A stretch of 64,000 nt of DNA, from the NCBI GenBank assembly GCA_934370925.1, contig CAKRNG010000008.1, positions 14,836 through 78,835 on the forward strand, read 5' to 3'. The stretch is from an uncultured Lacticaseibacillus sp. GTDB taxonomy: Bacteria > Bacillota > Bacilli > Lactobacillales > Lactobacillaceae. This document shows, piece by piece, positions 1-9,036 of this stretch (positions within the stretch are counted from its first letter, which is position 1; each line of letters begins with the position of its first letter). Position numbers and translations under genes: made by a program. The notes under the pieces are model-generated. The model did no database searches and was not told where the DNA came from. It worked only from the letters and a program-made list of their open reading frames with translations.

Positions 1-516
1 CACCCCCTGTTTGTTTATCTACCAGCAGGGGTCGGAGGCTCACCAGGTGGGACGACGTTTGGCCTCAAGCAAATTCTTGGCGAACACGTTCACGCGATTT
101 TTGCGGAACCAACGCACGTCCCATCCGTCGTGCTCGGTATGGCAACGGGGATGAACGATGGCATTTCCGTTTACGATATCGGCCTGGATGGATTGACGGA
201 AGCGGATGGTCTGGCAGTTGGTCGGCCATCCCGTTTGGCGGGTCGCGTTCTGAAGACGCTCCTCATGGGAATTGCGACGTTCGACGACGACCGCGTGTTG
301 GCGTATACAGCAGAAATGATGGATACAGAACACATGAACCTCGAACCATCCGCAACGGCGGGCTTTGCGGCATTGCGGCAGGCTCAGCCAACGTTGACGG
401 AACACTTCAACATGGCAAACGCGACGCACATTGTGTGGGCAACGGGCGGCATGCTGGTGCCACAGTACGAACACGAACGAAACTACAAACTCGGAAAAGC
501 CTTGCTGAACAAGTAG
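1..516 (+). CDS. dsdA: D-serine dehydratase, 3' part only
   Basis: The reading frame is open from the first base and ends at TAG 514-516, leaving the C-terminal 171 residues. D-serine ammonia-lyase converts D-serine to pyruvate and ammonia with PLP in the cytoplasm. Recognisable family stretches are a glycine-rich loop near the start (PAGVGGSPGG), then HAIFAEPTHVPSVVLGM, the ISVYDIGLDGLTEADGLAVGR segment and the C-terminal THIVWATGGMLVP. This is about the last 40% of a protein that is normally about 440 residues. The family assignment rests on these blocks; the start lies outside the window. Repeat A1 begins directly at the stop codon. Confidence 0.9.
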   Translation, partial: HPLFVYLPAGVGGSPGGTTFGLKQILGEHVHAIFAEPTHVPSVVLGMATGMNDGISVYDIGLDGLTEADGLAVGRPSRLAGRVLKTLLMGIATFDDDRVLAYTAEMMDTEHMNLEPSATAGFAALRQAQPTLTEHFNMANATHIVWATGGMLVPQYEHERNYKLGKALLNK

Positions 517-517
517 G

Positions 518-800
518 GGTCGCTGGGCGTGTTTGGGGTTGCGTCGACCTGCGTTCCGGGCTTACGGGTGCCGGAACGTGGTGCGGCCGGCACTAGCGAT
601 GTCCAGAGCTCTAGGCGGTAAACCGCTAAGAGCTTCTGGCTCCAGCCGCTAACGCGTCTTCCGCCTGAATTTTGAGCCTCTTGTCGCTTCGCTCCTGCGA
701 GTCTCAAAATCCGCCGGCCTGACCGAAACCCAGTCAGGCTCCCACCACTTGGCACCCCCGCCCTCCACTCCGGTCGACACAACCCCAAACACTGTGCGCT
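518..800 (+). repeat. Family A structured repeat, copy A1
   Basis: The element begins right after the dsdA stop codon. Outer arms 529-549 and 772-792 pair over 21 positions with one mismatch. A conserved core near 556-590 (CGGGCTTACGGGTGCCGG followed by AACGTGGTG) recurs in copies A2, A3 and A4. Inner arms around 663-712 form a further hairpin (TTTTGAG / CTCAAAA). Two ORFs drawn through this region are by-products of the palindrome. The element may also serve as the dsdA transcription terminator, although no U-run is obvious. Confidence 0.7.
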
Positions 801-843
801 ATGGTGGATGAGGGCACCTGAGTAACGTTTGAGTTTAACGATA

Positions 844-1186
844 GAAGACTAAATGCGACACAGAAAGGCATCAGTTCCGGAGAAAAACGCTCCGAAACTG
901 ATGCCTTTTAGTCTGCCGTTGATCACGTCCGGTCATTAGCGCGCAGTCGCTAATGACGAGTGTCGCATTTACCTCCAAATGAAAAGAAGAAATGGTGCGC
1001 AGATGTAGACATGAATATAGAAACCTAAGTACGACACAGAAAGTCACCAGTTCCGGAGAAAAGTGCTCCGGAACTGATGCCTTTTTAGTCTACTGTTGAT
1101 CACGTTTGGTCATTAGCGCACAGTTGCTAATGACAAGTGTCGCATTTACCTCCAAATGAAAAGAAGAAATATTGCGCAAATGTAGG
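844..1186 (+). repeat. Family E: two tandem about 167-bp structured units
   Basis: Unit 1 (about 844-1010) and unit 2 (about 1020-1186) are direct repeats. In each, an outer stem (AAATGCGACAC at 851-861 with GTGTCGCATTT at 960-970 in unit 1) encloses two hairpins: one around CAGTTCCGGAG / CTCCG-AACTG and one around GTCATTAGCG / CGCTAATGAC. A shared tail TACCTCCAAATGAAAAGAAG follows each stem. Base changes between units often fall in loops or keep pairing. No ORF is convincing here. Function unknown. Confidence 0.7.
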
Positions 1187-1560
1187 CAGTCGGCGGGGGG
1201 AGTTCGGCGGAAGGTTGAATGTGCGGAAGTGGTGTCGGTATCTTGTGGGTGCGCCATAAGTCCAAGGCACACGAACATTACATCCAGTCGCGCGCCAGAA
1301 GACTGTCCCCTAACATACAAGACAGGCCCGGTAGAAATCCTAAGTTCGGGATTTCCACCGGGTCTACCTTGTATACCGGGGCCAAACCGTCTTCTGGCGC
1401 AGCCTCTAGATACGAGCCGACTTTGAGACTGACAGGCGGGCTTCCTGGCAGGCTCAAAGCGAGGTGGAATAACTTTGGCCCGGGCTTGGCCGAAGTTATG
1501 GAACCGTGCCCCACCACTGGAGACACATTCAACCTGGAGCTGAACTTCCCCCGCCGACTG
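1187..1560 (+). repeat. Family C composite repeat, copy C1 (contains B1)
   Basis: The outer arms 1187-1205 and 1542-1560 pair over 19 positions with a single G-U-type mismatch. Inside are the conserved family-C blocks: GTGCGGAAGTGGTG at the left, an internal hairpin near 1478-1498 (AACTTTGGCC / GGCCGAAGTT), a TTTGAGACTG/AGGCTCAAAG hairpin, and CCCCACCACTGGAGACAC at the right. The left hairpin slot is occupied by a family B palindrome (1288-1406). It lies upstream of the deo promoter. Overlapping ORFs on both strands follow from the symmetry and are not genes. Confidence 0.75.
1288..1406 (+). repeat. Family B palindrome, copy B1
   Basis: A nearly complete 119-bp hairpin bounded by GCGCCAGAAGAC and GTCTTCTGGCGC. 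The central arms carry GAAATCCTAAG / GGATTTC. It is preceded at 1245-1287 by a flank (GGTGCGCCATAAGTCCAAGG and following bases) that also precedes B3, B4 and, inverted, B7. Copies differ in the middle of the stem but keep pairing. Confidence 0.75.
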
Positions 1561-1591
1561 CCGGCATGCCACTTTTTCATCGTGAGCATGG

Positions 1592-1610
1592 TATAATGGT
1601 AACGATTACA
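1592..1610 (+). promoter_or_regulatory. deo promoter -10 box overlapped by a cre-like site
   Basis: TATAAT at 1592-1597 is a perfect -10 box with no strong -35. TGGTAACGATTACA at 1597-1610 matches the CcpA cre consensus TGWNANCGNTNWCA at all but one defined position (third base). A cre at this place, over the start of transcription, fits catabolite repression of the deo operon. Family knowledge: CcpA with HPr-Ser-P represses such genes in Firmicutes. Confidence 0.65.
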
Positions 1611-1629
1611 ATTAAGCCTAGGAGGAACC

Positions 1630-2298
1630 ATGATGACCAAAACTTTAGCGAAATATATTGATCACACATTGCTACGTCCCGACGCAACGGTGTCTGAAAT
1701 CGATCGGTTGCTTGAAGAGGCGCGGACGTATGACTTTGCGTCTGTGTGCGTCAACCCGTACTGGGTGCCACGAGCGAAGGAGGCATTGGCCGGGAGTGAC
1801 GTGAACGTCTGTACCGTGATTGGGTTTCCTCTGGGGGCGAACGTAACGGCCATCAAGGTGGCGGAAGCACACCAAGCAATTGCGGACGGCGCGACAGAAT
1901 GCGACATGGTGATTAATATTGGCGCGCTGAAGTCGGGTGAACTGACCTTCGTGCAGCAGGATATCGCCGCTGTCGCGCAAGCATGTCATGAACAGCAGGC
2001 CATTCTCAAGGTGATTATTGAGGCGGCGCTGTTGACGGATGACGAGAAAGTGACGGCGTGCCAGTTGAGTGAAGCTGCTGGGGCGGACTTTGTGAAAACC
2101 AGTACGGGCTTTGCGAGCGGGGGCGCGACGGTTCATGATGTCGCGCTCATGCGGCAGACAGTTGGTAACCGGCTCCAGGTCAAAGCGGCGGGCGGGATTC
2201 ACTCGTACGTGGAGGCGATGGCGCTCATTAACGCGGGGGCGGACCGTTTCGGGGCCAGTGCGGGCGTGACAATCTTGACGGAAGAACGCAATCAATAA
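1630..2298 (+). CDS. deoC: Deoxyribose-phosphate aldolase
   Basis: A 222-residue class I aldolase that cleaves 2-deoxyribose 5-phosphate to glyceraldehyde 3-phosphate and acetaldehyde. The sequence opens with [16 protein letters not shown], contains [13 protein letters not shown], and has the Schiff-base lysine in [13 protein letters not shown]. The glycine-rich phosphate-binding end [13 protein letters not shown] is intact, and length is normal. A strong AGGAGG lies 7 nt before ATGATG at 1630; either ATG could be used. It is the first gene of deoC-deoB-deoD. Confidence 0.96.
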   Translation: MMTKTLAKYIDHTLLRPDATVSEIDRLLEEARTYDFASVCVNPYWVPRAKEALAGSDVNVCTVIGFPLGANVTAIKVAEAHQAIADGATECDMVINIGALKSGELTFVQQDIAAVAQACHEQQAILKVIIEAALLTDDEKVTACQLSEAAGADFVKTSTGFASGGATVHDVALMRQTVGNRLQVKAAGGIHSYVEAMALINAGADRFGASAGVTILTEERNQ

Positions 2299-2333
2299 AG
2301 CATGTGCGACCAATGAACGTGGAGGAAAAGTGA

Positions 2334-3530
2334 ATGACGACTAAATTTAAACGTGTGATTGCAGTGGTGACAGACTCTGCTGGGATTGGTGCCGCACCGG
2401 ATGCAGCCAAGTATGGGGATGAAGGCGCCGACACGTACGGCCACATCAGTGCACATATGGGTGCGGATTGGCAGCTGCCTAATTTGCTACGCTTGGGCCT
2501 AGGAAACATCCGGGCCGATCAACCCATGCTCGGGTTGAAGCCCGTTGCGCAGCCAATTGCGGCGTATGGGAAAATGGCGGAGATTTCGGCGGGGAAGGAT
2601 TCCATGGATGGGCATTGGGAAATGATGGGGTTGCCCGTCACGGAACCCCTTGGCTTTTTCCCAGACGGGTTTCCGCAAGCCTTGTTGGACCAAATCAGTG
2701 CGTTTGCGGGTCGCGACTGCATTGTAAACAAACCATATTCTGGTACCGAAGTCATTCATGATTATGGGGATGAGCAGCTCGCAACGGGCGCGCTCATTGT
2801 GTACACGTCAGGGGATTCGGTGCTCCAGATTGCGGCCAATACCGCACTGATTGATGTGCCAGAACTTTACCGGATTTGTGAATATGCGCGCAGCATCACG
2901 CGGGAGGCGCCTTACCGGATTGGCCGTGTGATTGCCCGGCCGTACACCTACATCGATAAGGACCACTTTACGCGGACGAGTGACCGCCACGACTACGCGC
3001 TGTTGCCTGATCAGCCCACCGACCTGGACCGGTTGCAGGCGGCGGGTGTGCCAACGTATGGGATTGGGAAAATTAACGATATTTTCTCCGGTCAGGGAAT
3101 CGATGATGGCGTGCACACCGTCAGCAACGAGGACGGGATGAACCAGACAATTGCGGCTGCAAAATCGGCACGCACCGGGTTCATCTTCACCAACCTCGTG
3201 GATTTTGATGCCATGTATGGTCACCGGCGTAATCCAGAAGGCTACGCGGACGCGCTCGCGCTGTTCGACCGGCAATTGGGTGAGCTGCTCGACGCGTTGA
3301 CCGAAGACGATTTATTGTTGATTACGTCTGACCACGGGAACGACCCAACCTACAAGGGAACGGACCATACACGCGAGTACGTCCCCATTATCGCGTACAG
3401 CAAGGCGCTGCACGGTGGCGTTAACTTAGGCATTCGCTCACCGTTTAGTGACATGGGTGCGACGATTTGTGCCAACTTCGACGTGGCTGCTGGCCCGGTT
3501 GGTAAATCCTTCCTAGACGAACTACGGTAG
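2334..3530 (+). CDS. deoB: Phosphopentomutase
   Basis: A 398-residue enzyme of the alkaline-phosphatase superfamily that interconverts (deoxy)ribose 1- and 5-phosphate, feeding DeoC. Metal- and phosphate-binding motifs are visible: [13 protein letters not shown] at the N-terminus, [13 protein letters not shown] near residue 90, and the C-terminal [21 protein letters not shown]. Length is typical. GGAGG precedes ATG 2334. It lies 35 nt after deoC and is probably cotranscribed. Confidence 0.97.
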   Translation: MTTKFKRVIAVVTDSAGIGAAPDAAKYGDEGADTYGHISAHMGADWQLPNLLRLGLGNIRADQPMLGLKPVAQPIAAYGKMAEISAGKDSMDGHWEMMGLPVTEPLGFFPDGFPQALLDQISAFAGRDCIVNKPYSGTEVIHDYGDEQLATGALIVYTSGDSVLQIAANTALIDVPELYRICEYARSITREAPYRIGRVIARPYTYIDKDHFTRTSDRHDYALLPDQPTDLDRLQAAGVPTYGIGKINDIFSGQGIDDGVHTVSNEDGMNQTIAAAKSARTGFIFTNLVDFDAMYGHRRNPEGYADALALFDRQLGELLDALTEDDLLLITSDHGNDPTYKGTDHTREYVPIIAYSKALHGGVNLGIRSPFSDMGATICANFDVAAGPVGKSFLDELR

Positions 3531-3597
3531 GCGGGGCAAACAACCGCGGAGATTGGCGTAATCTGGGTTCTTTCCAAAAATGAAAGGCGGTATGACC

Positions 3598-4302
3598 ATG
3601 AGTATTCACATTGATGCGCCTGCAGGTAGCGTGGCGGACACGGTGCTACTGCCCGGCGATCCGCTGCGGGCTAAGTACATGGCGGAAAATTTTCTCACTG
3701 ATGTCACCCGATATAATGAAGTGCGCGCGGCGTACGGCTACACGGGCGTCTATCGCGGGCAAAAGGTGTCGATTCAGGCGACGGGGATGGGGATGGCGTC
3801 CATTTCCATCTACGCAACCGAATTAATTCGGGATTACGGCGCTGAACGGCTGATTCGGACCGGAACGTGTGGCGGAATGGCACCCGATGTGAAGCTGCGG
3901 GACATCGTGATGGCGCAAGCAACGACGACGGACAGCGGGATGATTGTCAACACGTTCGGCCCCGGCATTTCGTACGCGCCGACCGCGGACTTTCAACTTT
4001 TGCGGACGGCAGTTGGTATCGCTGAATCAAGTGGCCTATCGTATCATGTCGGGAACGTGTTGGGTGAAGACCGGTTCTACAATGATGATATCGACCGGCA
4101 AAAGTTAACGGATTATGGCGTGTTGGCCGCTGAGATGGAGGTGCCGGCGCTGTACTTGGTTGCGGCTAAATATCAGCGGCAGGCGCTTGGCATCATGACG
4201 GTGTCGGATCACCTGCTGCGGGATGAACACCTCTCGTCTAGTGACCGGCAGACGACGCTGGATGAGATGATTACGTTGTCGCTGATGACGGCAACGGCTT
4301 AG
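3598..4302 (+). CDS. deoD: Purine-nucleoside phosphorylase, DeoD type
   Basis: A 234-residue hexameric-type phosphorylase that splits purine (deoxy)nucleosides with phosphate. Visible features are VLLPGDPLRAKYMAENFL (phosphate site), YNEVRAAYGYTG, GMGMASISIYATEL, RTGTCGGM and the C-terminal GIMTVSDHLLR. The start at 3598 is chosen because AAAGGCGG (3582-3589) sits 8 nt upstream. The in-frame ATGs at 3580 and 3592 lie before or too close to this site, and MSIHIDAPAG is the usual N-terminus. Third gene of the deo operon. Confidence 0.96.
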   Translation: MSIHIDAPAGSVADTVLLPGDPLRAKYMAENFLTDVTRYNEVRAAYGYTGVYRGQKVSIQATGMGMASISIYATELIRDYGAERLIRTGTCGGMAPDVKLRDIVMAQATTTDSGMIVNTFGPGISYAPTADFQLLRTAVGIAESSGLSYHVGNVLGEDRFYNDDIDRQKLTDYGVLAAEMEVPALYLVAAKYQRQALGIMTVSDHLLRDEHLSSSDRQTTLDEMITLSLMTATA

Positions 4303-4318
4303 GAGACACAGTACGACG

Positions 4319-4416
4319 ATGGAGGCTGCGCCAGAAGACGGTTTGGCCCCGGTATACAAGACAGACCCGGCGGAAATCCCGAACTTAGGATTTCTGTCGG
4401 GACCTATTTTGTATGT
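4319..4416 (-). repeat. Family B palindrome, copy B2, truncated
   Basis: Starts GAGGCTGCGCCAGAAGACGG 20 nt after the deoD stop, then the usual stem with GGAAATCC / GGATTTC. The distal arm breaks off after TTTTGTATGT: the expected GTCTTCTGGCGCGC end is missing, so the outer stem cannot form. It lies inverted relative to B1. The remaining bases to 4611 are AT-richer and probably hold the promoter of the next gene; nothing else was recognised. Confidence 0.65.
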
Positions 4417-4611
4417 CGAAGTTCACTTGTCCATTTTCTGAAACCACATAAGGCAATTTTCGTGATGTGCCGCTAGATGTTGTAAATTGATTTACGTCAG
4501 TTACCTGCAAAACTACAATTGTTAGTGTTAAATTCGCTACAGGACGTGCTTTCATGGGGGAAACATGCATGTGTGGCGATAAGTGTAGAAGAAGAGGGGC
4601 ATATGTAAATC

Positions 4612-7600
4612 ATGCAGAAACTAGTCAAAAACCATTTTGGCGCATTGGTCGCTTGGTTGATTGCCATCTTGGTCGCGGTTGTCGCGATGCCAGATACGGC
4701 GCAGCTGATTCGGGATTATGGGCAAACAAAGATTCCGGATACCGCACAGAGCCAAGTTGCGACGTTGATCCAAAAAGATTGGGGCCGGGGACTGAATAAT
4801 ACGCGCCAAGTCGTCGTGGTTTTCAGTAACGGTGACGATGCCATCACGTCCAGTCAACAACGCGCCATCAACAAGACCGTTGCGAAACTGAAGCGGGATG
4901 CCAAACAATATAAGATTAAACAGGTGATGGCGCCAAGTGATAACGCCGAAACCAAAAAACAGCTGGTGTCGAAGGATAAGACGACACAGCTCGTGCAGTT
5001 GCAGGTTTCTAAGGCCAAAACGGCGCGGCAAACCGCAACGGACGTGACGAAACTTGCCAAAACCAACCACGTGAAGACGTACGTGACGGGCGGCGATATT
5101 CTAACGGATGATTTCAGCCAGTCGACGCAGGAGGGTATCAAGAAGACAGAGGTCATTGCGGCGATTTTCATCTTCGTCGTGCTCATTCTGGTCTTCCGGT
5201 CACCGGTCGTGCCACTGGTTTCCCTGGCAACGGTCGGGGTATCCGTTTTAACTTCCCTCGCCATCGTGATGAACCTCGTGAAGTATTTCGGTTTCCCCCT
5301 ATCCGACTTCACGCAGGTCTTCATGGTCGTGGTGCTGTTCGGGATTGGGACGGATTACAACATCCTCCTGTACGATCAATACAAGGCAGAACTGTCTGCG
5401 GGGCTTGAGCCACACGAGGCAACCAGCAAGGCGCGGCGTATCGCTGGCAAAACGATTCTGTATTCAGGCAGTTCGCTACTGATTGGCTTCTCCGCACTGG
5501 GGCTGGCAAAGTTCTCCATTTACCGCTCCGCACTCGGCGTTGCGGTCGGGGTGGCGGTGCTCTTACTCGTCTTGTTGACGTTGAATCCGTTCTTCATGGC
5601 GGTGCTTGGACGCAAGATGTTCTGGCCCGTGCAGAAGTTCGAAGGGGGGTCATCCAGCAAGTTGTGGCACCGTTTGTCACAAAGCAGCGTACTGCACCCC
5701 TTGATTTCACTCGGTATTGTCCTGATATGCACGGTGCCATTTTTGTTAACGTACAACAGTAGCCTGAATTACGACACGACGGCTGAGTTGAGCGATACGC
5801 TACCGGCAAAAGTGGGATTCCGGGTTGTTCAGAAGCACTTTTCAAAGGGGACGGCCGAACCAGCCACGCTGTACATCAAGAGTAATCACAAGCTGAACAA
5901 CCAGAAGGACCTCGATACGCTGGACCGATTAACGAAGAAGTTGCAGAAGGAAAGCGGCGTGAAGACGGTCGCATCCGTGTCTGAACCAGGTGGCAGCGAA
6001 GTGAAGGCGCTCTATGTGTCTGACCAGCTCGGAACCGTGACCTCGGGGATGACGGATGCCGGCGCGGGTTTGGCGAAGATTAATAAGGGGCTGAATCAGG
6101 CCACGCATAAACTCGCGAAATCGGACATGCAAAGCGGCCTGGACGGTGTGCAAACCATGATTGCGGGCACCAACCAGCTGAAAACAGGGAGCCAGCAAAT
6201 TACGACGGGGGCTAAACAACTGGCTTCTGGCGCAACGGTTTTACAGTCCGGGATGGGGACACTCAATTCAGGGCTGCAGAAGCTGTCGGGCAACTCCAGT
6301 ACCGTTAATAACGGCATCAACCAGCTGAGCAGCCAGAGCAGTCAATTACCACTGGCGGTTGCGGGATTAGCGGCCTACAATCAGCAGATTAACGCCGGCC
6401 TGCAACAAGCCAACAGCTCGCTCGCAAGCAATCAGGCGTCGATGACTGAGCTGTCGAGCAAACTGAATAGCGTTTCGGATTTAGTCAAAAATGCAAAGTC
6501 AATGCAAGAAGAACTTAAAACGGCCAAGACCATGTTGGATCAGGCGGACCAAATGATTCGTCTGCTGGACAACGTGGCGGCAAGTAAGAGTCAACTTGAA
6601 GGCTTGAGTGACCAAATTACGGCGCTGTCGAAGTTAAAGACAACGTTGACGGCAAACGTGACGGTGATTGGCATTAGTGAAGGACAGGCGAAGCGAAATG
6701 ACAATGTCGTCGCCACGAATGCCCAGAAGATTATCGACGATGCCAACGCAACGGACGACAGTAAGGCCGCCGCGAAGACCATTTTGGCAGCAGTTAACAA
6801 GAACTTGGATAGCGACACGGGGTACTACACCAAGATTGAGCAGTCGATAATGAATGTGAAGACCGCGGCGCAGGGGATGACCGTTCCTGACACGTCCGCC
6901 CTCACCGATCTTGCGGCCCAGTTGCCATCTGATGATAAAATCACAGAGATGAAAGCCCAGCTCACCGAGACGCGGACAACGTTGAATGATGCGGATAAGA
7001 TGCTGACGGAAGTGAACGGCATGAGCGGTGATTTGGCGTTGCTCAAGAAGTTGCCAACACAGCTGGCACAACTGACAACCGGCTTGAACAAAATTCAGGC
7101 GGCAACGAGCACGGCGTCTGGTATTGCGACACAGCTAAACAGCAAGGTGAACGGGTCTGGCGTGGATCTGACGAACTCAGCCACGATTCAACAGACAATC
7201 GGGAATTCGACACTGACAACGTCCCTGCAGCAGTTAGCGAGTGGCGTTCAAACCTACACGAACGGGGTGGATAGCGCTGCTAGTGGGTCGAGTCAGTTGA
7301 CGAGTGGTGCAGGTCAGCTTGCAACGGGGGCAACCACGCTCGCGTCGAAGTCACCCGCACTGACATCAGGGCTGACAACGGAATTGTCAGGTCAAAAGAC
7401 GATGTACAGCACGTTGCAGGGACTTGTGAGCCAGATGAAGACCCTGCAAACTGGTTTGAAGTCAGCCGCTGACGGTGTGGACACGGTTCACAGTGGTGTT
7501 GGCACGGCCAATACGTACTTGACGGGTCTGAAGAAGTCGAGTGTGGGCACTGATTACTACGTGCCAAAGTCCGTCTTGAAGGGGAAGACCTACAAGAAGG

Positions 7601-8322
7601 CGCTGAAGCAATACATGTCAGCTGACCACAAGACAACCAGCATGACCATTGTGCTAAGTGCAGACCCAAGTTCCGCGAAGGCGATGGCGAAGGTCGACAA
7701 GCTGCAAACCATCGTGAAGAATTCCTTGAAGGGCACGGATCTTGCGGATGCAAAGGTCGCAATTGGTGGGCAAACTGCCTCGACTAGCGATACGCAACAC
7801 ATCGCAAGTAGCGACTTCACCCGCACCGCAGCGATTATGATTATTGGTATCTTGCTCGCTTTGATGTTCGTGACGCGCTCGATTTTGCAGCCATTCTACA
7901 TCATGGGTTCGCTATTGTTGGCGTACATCACCAGCCTGGGCATCACGCGGTGGTTGAGTGGCCTCATTCTGGGTCAGTCTGAACTGACTTGGAACACGCC
8001 ATTCTTCACGTTCGTCATGCTGATTGCGCTGGGGGTTGATTACAGCATCTTCCTCATGATGAAGTACCGTGAGTTTGGTCAAAACGGGGGTGATCCGAGT
8101 GAACGGATTATCTCAGCGAGTGCCATCATTGGGGCGGTTGTTATTTCCGCCGCCATCATCTTGAGTGGGACGTTCGCTGCGTTGATGCCATCTGGCGTGT
8201 TGACGCTGATACAGGTGGCGATGGGGGTTATTATCGGCCTCGTCATCTTGGTTATCATCCTCCCTGTTATCCTGTCAGCGCTCATCCGGTTGACGTATGG
8301 CAAAAACAACAAGGAAGCGTGA
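4612..8322 (+). CDS. MMPL/RND-type membrane transporter
   Basis: A 1236-residue protein with the two-half RND arrangement. A first membrane helix (about 8-28) is followed by an outside domain and a five-helix block around 180-360 containing the GIGTDYNILLYDQYKAE motif; a second block at about 1060-1230 carries ALGVDYSIFLMMKYREFG. Between them, residues about 450-1010 are low-complexity and coiled-coil-like, with repeated L-x-SG-x-x-x-L-x-x-GA patterns as in YhgE/Pip-type proteins. That extra segment makes it much longer than ordinary MmpL/YdfJ proteins. Such proteins export lipids or drugs, but the substrate here cannot be read. ATG 4612 follows a weak GAAGAGGGG site. Confidence 0.85.
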   Translation: MQKLVKNHFGALVAWLIAILVAVVAMPDTAQLIRDYGQTKIPDTAQSQVATLIQKDWGRGLNNTRQVVVVFSNGDDAITSSQQRAINKTVAKLKRDAKQYKIKQVMAPSDNAETKKQLVSKDKTTQLVQLQVSKAKTARQTATDVTKLAKTNHVKTYVTGGDILTDDFSQSTQEGIKKTEVIAAIFIFVVLILVFRSPVVPLVSLATVGVSVLTSLAIVMNLVKYFGFPLSDFTQVFMVVVLFGIGTDYNILLYDQYKAELSAGLEPHEATSKARRIAGKTILYSGSSLLIGFSALGLAKFSIYRSALGVAVGVAVLLLVLLTLNPFFMAVLGRKMFWPVQKFEGGSSSKLWHRLSQSSVLHPLISLGIVLICTVPFLLTYNSSLNYDTTAELSDTLPAKVGFRVVQKHFSKGTAEPATLYIKSNHKLNNQKDLDTLDRLTKKLQKESGVKTVASVSEPGGSEVKALYVSDQLGTVTSGMTDAGAGLAKINKGLNQATHKLAKSDMQSGLDGVQTMIAGTNQLKTGSQQITTGAKQLASGATVLQSGMGTLNSGLQKLSGNSSTVNNGINQLSSQSSQLPLAVAGLAAYNQQINAGLQQANSSLASNQASMTELSSKLNSVSDLVKNAKSMQEELKTAKTMLDQADQMIRLLDNVAASKSQLEGLSDQITALSKLKTTLTANVTVIGISEGQAKRNDNVVATNAQKIIDDANATDDSKAAAKTILAAVNKNLDSDTGYYTKIEQSIMNVKTAAQGMTVPDTSALTDLAAQLPSDDKITEMKAQLTETRTTLNDADKMLTEVNGMSGDLALLKKLPTQLAQLTTGLNKIQAATSTASGIATQLNSKVNGSGVDLTNSATIQQTIGNSTLTTSLQQLASGVQTYTNGVDSAASGSSQLTSGAGQLATGATTLASKSPALTSGLTTELSGQKTMYSTLQGLVSQMKTLQTGLKSAADGVDTVHSGVGTANTYLTGLKKSSVGTDYYVPKSVLKGKTYKKALKQYMSADHKTTSMTIVLSADPSSAKAMAKVDKLQTIVKNSLKGTDLADAKVAIGGQTASTSDTQHIASSDFTRTAAIMIIGILLALMFVTRSILQPFYIMGSLLLAYITSLGITRWLSGLILGQSELTWNTPFFTFVMLIALGVDYSIFLMMKYREFGQNGGDPSERIISASAIIGAVVISAAIILSGTFAALMPSGVLTLIQVAMGVIIGLVILVIILPVILSALIRLTYGKNNKEA

Positions 8323-8435
8323 TTTTGGGCGGTCGTGGTGGTGAAAAATTCGGCTCCGGGTTGGGTGTATCTCCAGTGGTGGGGCACGGTTCTAGTGGGT
8401 GCGCCACAAGTCCAAAGCACACGAACGTTACATCC

Positions 8436-8553
8436 TAAGTCGAGCTCTGCATCCCAACTTTTTCCGCTTAGCCCAGAATCGACTGCGGTGGTAAACCACC
8501 TCCGTCAATTCTATGCTAATGCTCAAAAGTTCCCGGGATGCGCCGCTCTGTGA
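8436..8553 (+). repeat. Family D structured repeat, copy D1 (nested)
   Basis: AGTCGAGCTCTGCATCCC ... GGGATGCGCCGCTCTGTG, with inner stem AACTTTT / AAAAGTT and conserved internal-loop strands CCGCTTAGCCCA and TATGCTAATGCTC. It interrupts the family B flank between ACATCC and GTCGCGCGCC, which are contiguous (ACATCCAGTCGCGCGCC) in B1 and B4. This is direct evidence of a later insertion. Confidence 0.75.
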
Positions 8554-8555
8554 TT

Positions 8556-8676
8556 CGTCGCGCGCCAGAAGACTGTCCCCTCACATACAAGACAGTCCCG
8601 GCAGAAATCCTAAGTTCGGGATTTCCGCCGGGACCGCCTTGTATACCGGGGCCAACCCGTCTTCTGGCGCAGCCTC
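8556..8676 (+). repeat. Family B palindrome, copy B3
   Basis: Full hairpin from GTCGCGCGCCAGAAGACTG to GTCTTCTGGCGCAGCCTC, with stem middle ACAGTCCCGG / CCGGGACCG. Sits inside C2. Confidence 0.75.
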
Positions 8677-8897
8677 AAGAAACTTTCACCACTTCCGCAC
8701 ACCCAACCCTACGCCGAATTTTTGACCACAACGACCTACATCATGCGGTATTGGATGTAACGTTCGTATGCCTCGAACTTATGGCGTGCTTACAAGGTAG
8801 TCCAACACTGTAACTATTATGTATGTGGCTCAGATAAATCGAACGCTGATATTTATGTCAGTCAATTCGGAAATTGGTTCATGAAGCTAGTTCTAAC

Positions 8898-8937
8898 AAA
8901 AAGTTCCGCAGCCATTTGGTTGCGGAACTTTTTACAT
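8898..8937 (+). terminator. Intrinsic terminator-like hairpin
   Basis: AAAAAGTTCCGCAGCC and GGTTGCGGAACTTTTT pair with a short loop and have A and T runs on both sides, so it can act in either direction. It lies downstream of the MMPL gene and its C2 repeat. A partial inverted copy of the family B flank (GGATGTAACGTTCGTATGCC) lies at about 8753-8790. Confidence 0.7.
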
Positions 8938-9036
8938 ATTGGGGGAATAAAATTTACGTGCCCGACACATGAACGATACATTTCGTCCTTATGCTCAAAG
9001 TATAGAAGGTTTCGGGAATGAGCGGGGGTGGCATAA

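Larger units (their letters stand above)
8331..8736 (-). repeat. Family C composite repeat, copy C2 (contains D1 and B3)
   Basis: Outer arms 8331-8351 and 8716-8736 pair over 21 positions with two mismatches. Conserved family-C ends are present (CCAGTGGTGGGGCACGG near 8370, CACCACTTCCGCACAC near 8690). The central TTTGAG and AT-stem hairpins are missing. Instead, the family B flank, a whole family D element and family B copy B3 lie inside. It starts only 8 nt after the MMPL stop codon. Confidence 0.7.

Noticed and set aside
1172..1640. Several ORFs of 84-160 codons on both strands
   Set aside because: They lie wholly in the palindromic repeats C1 and B1; similar frames recur at every copy because of the symmetry. 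No ribosome sites and no protein-like composition.
4554..4620. MGETCMCGDKCRRR frame before the MMPL gene as a third Cys leader
   Set aside because: It has no ribosome site, its Cys codons are not consecutive, and the frame runs on into the next gene instead of stopping. The match is probably by chance.
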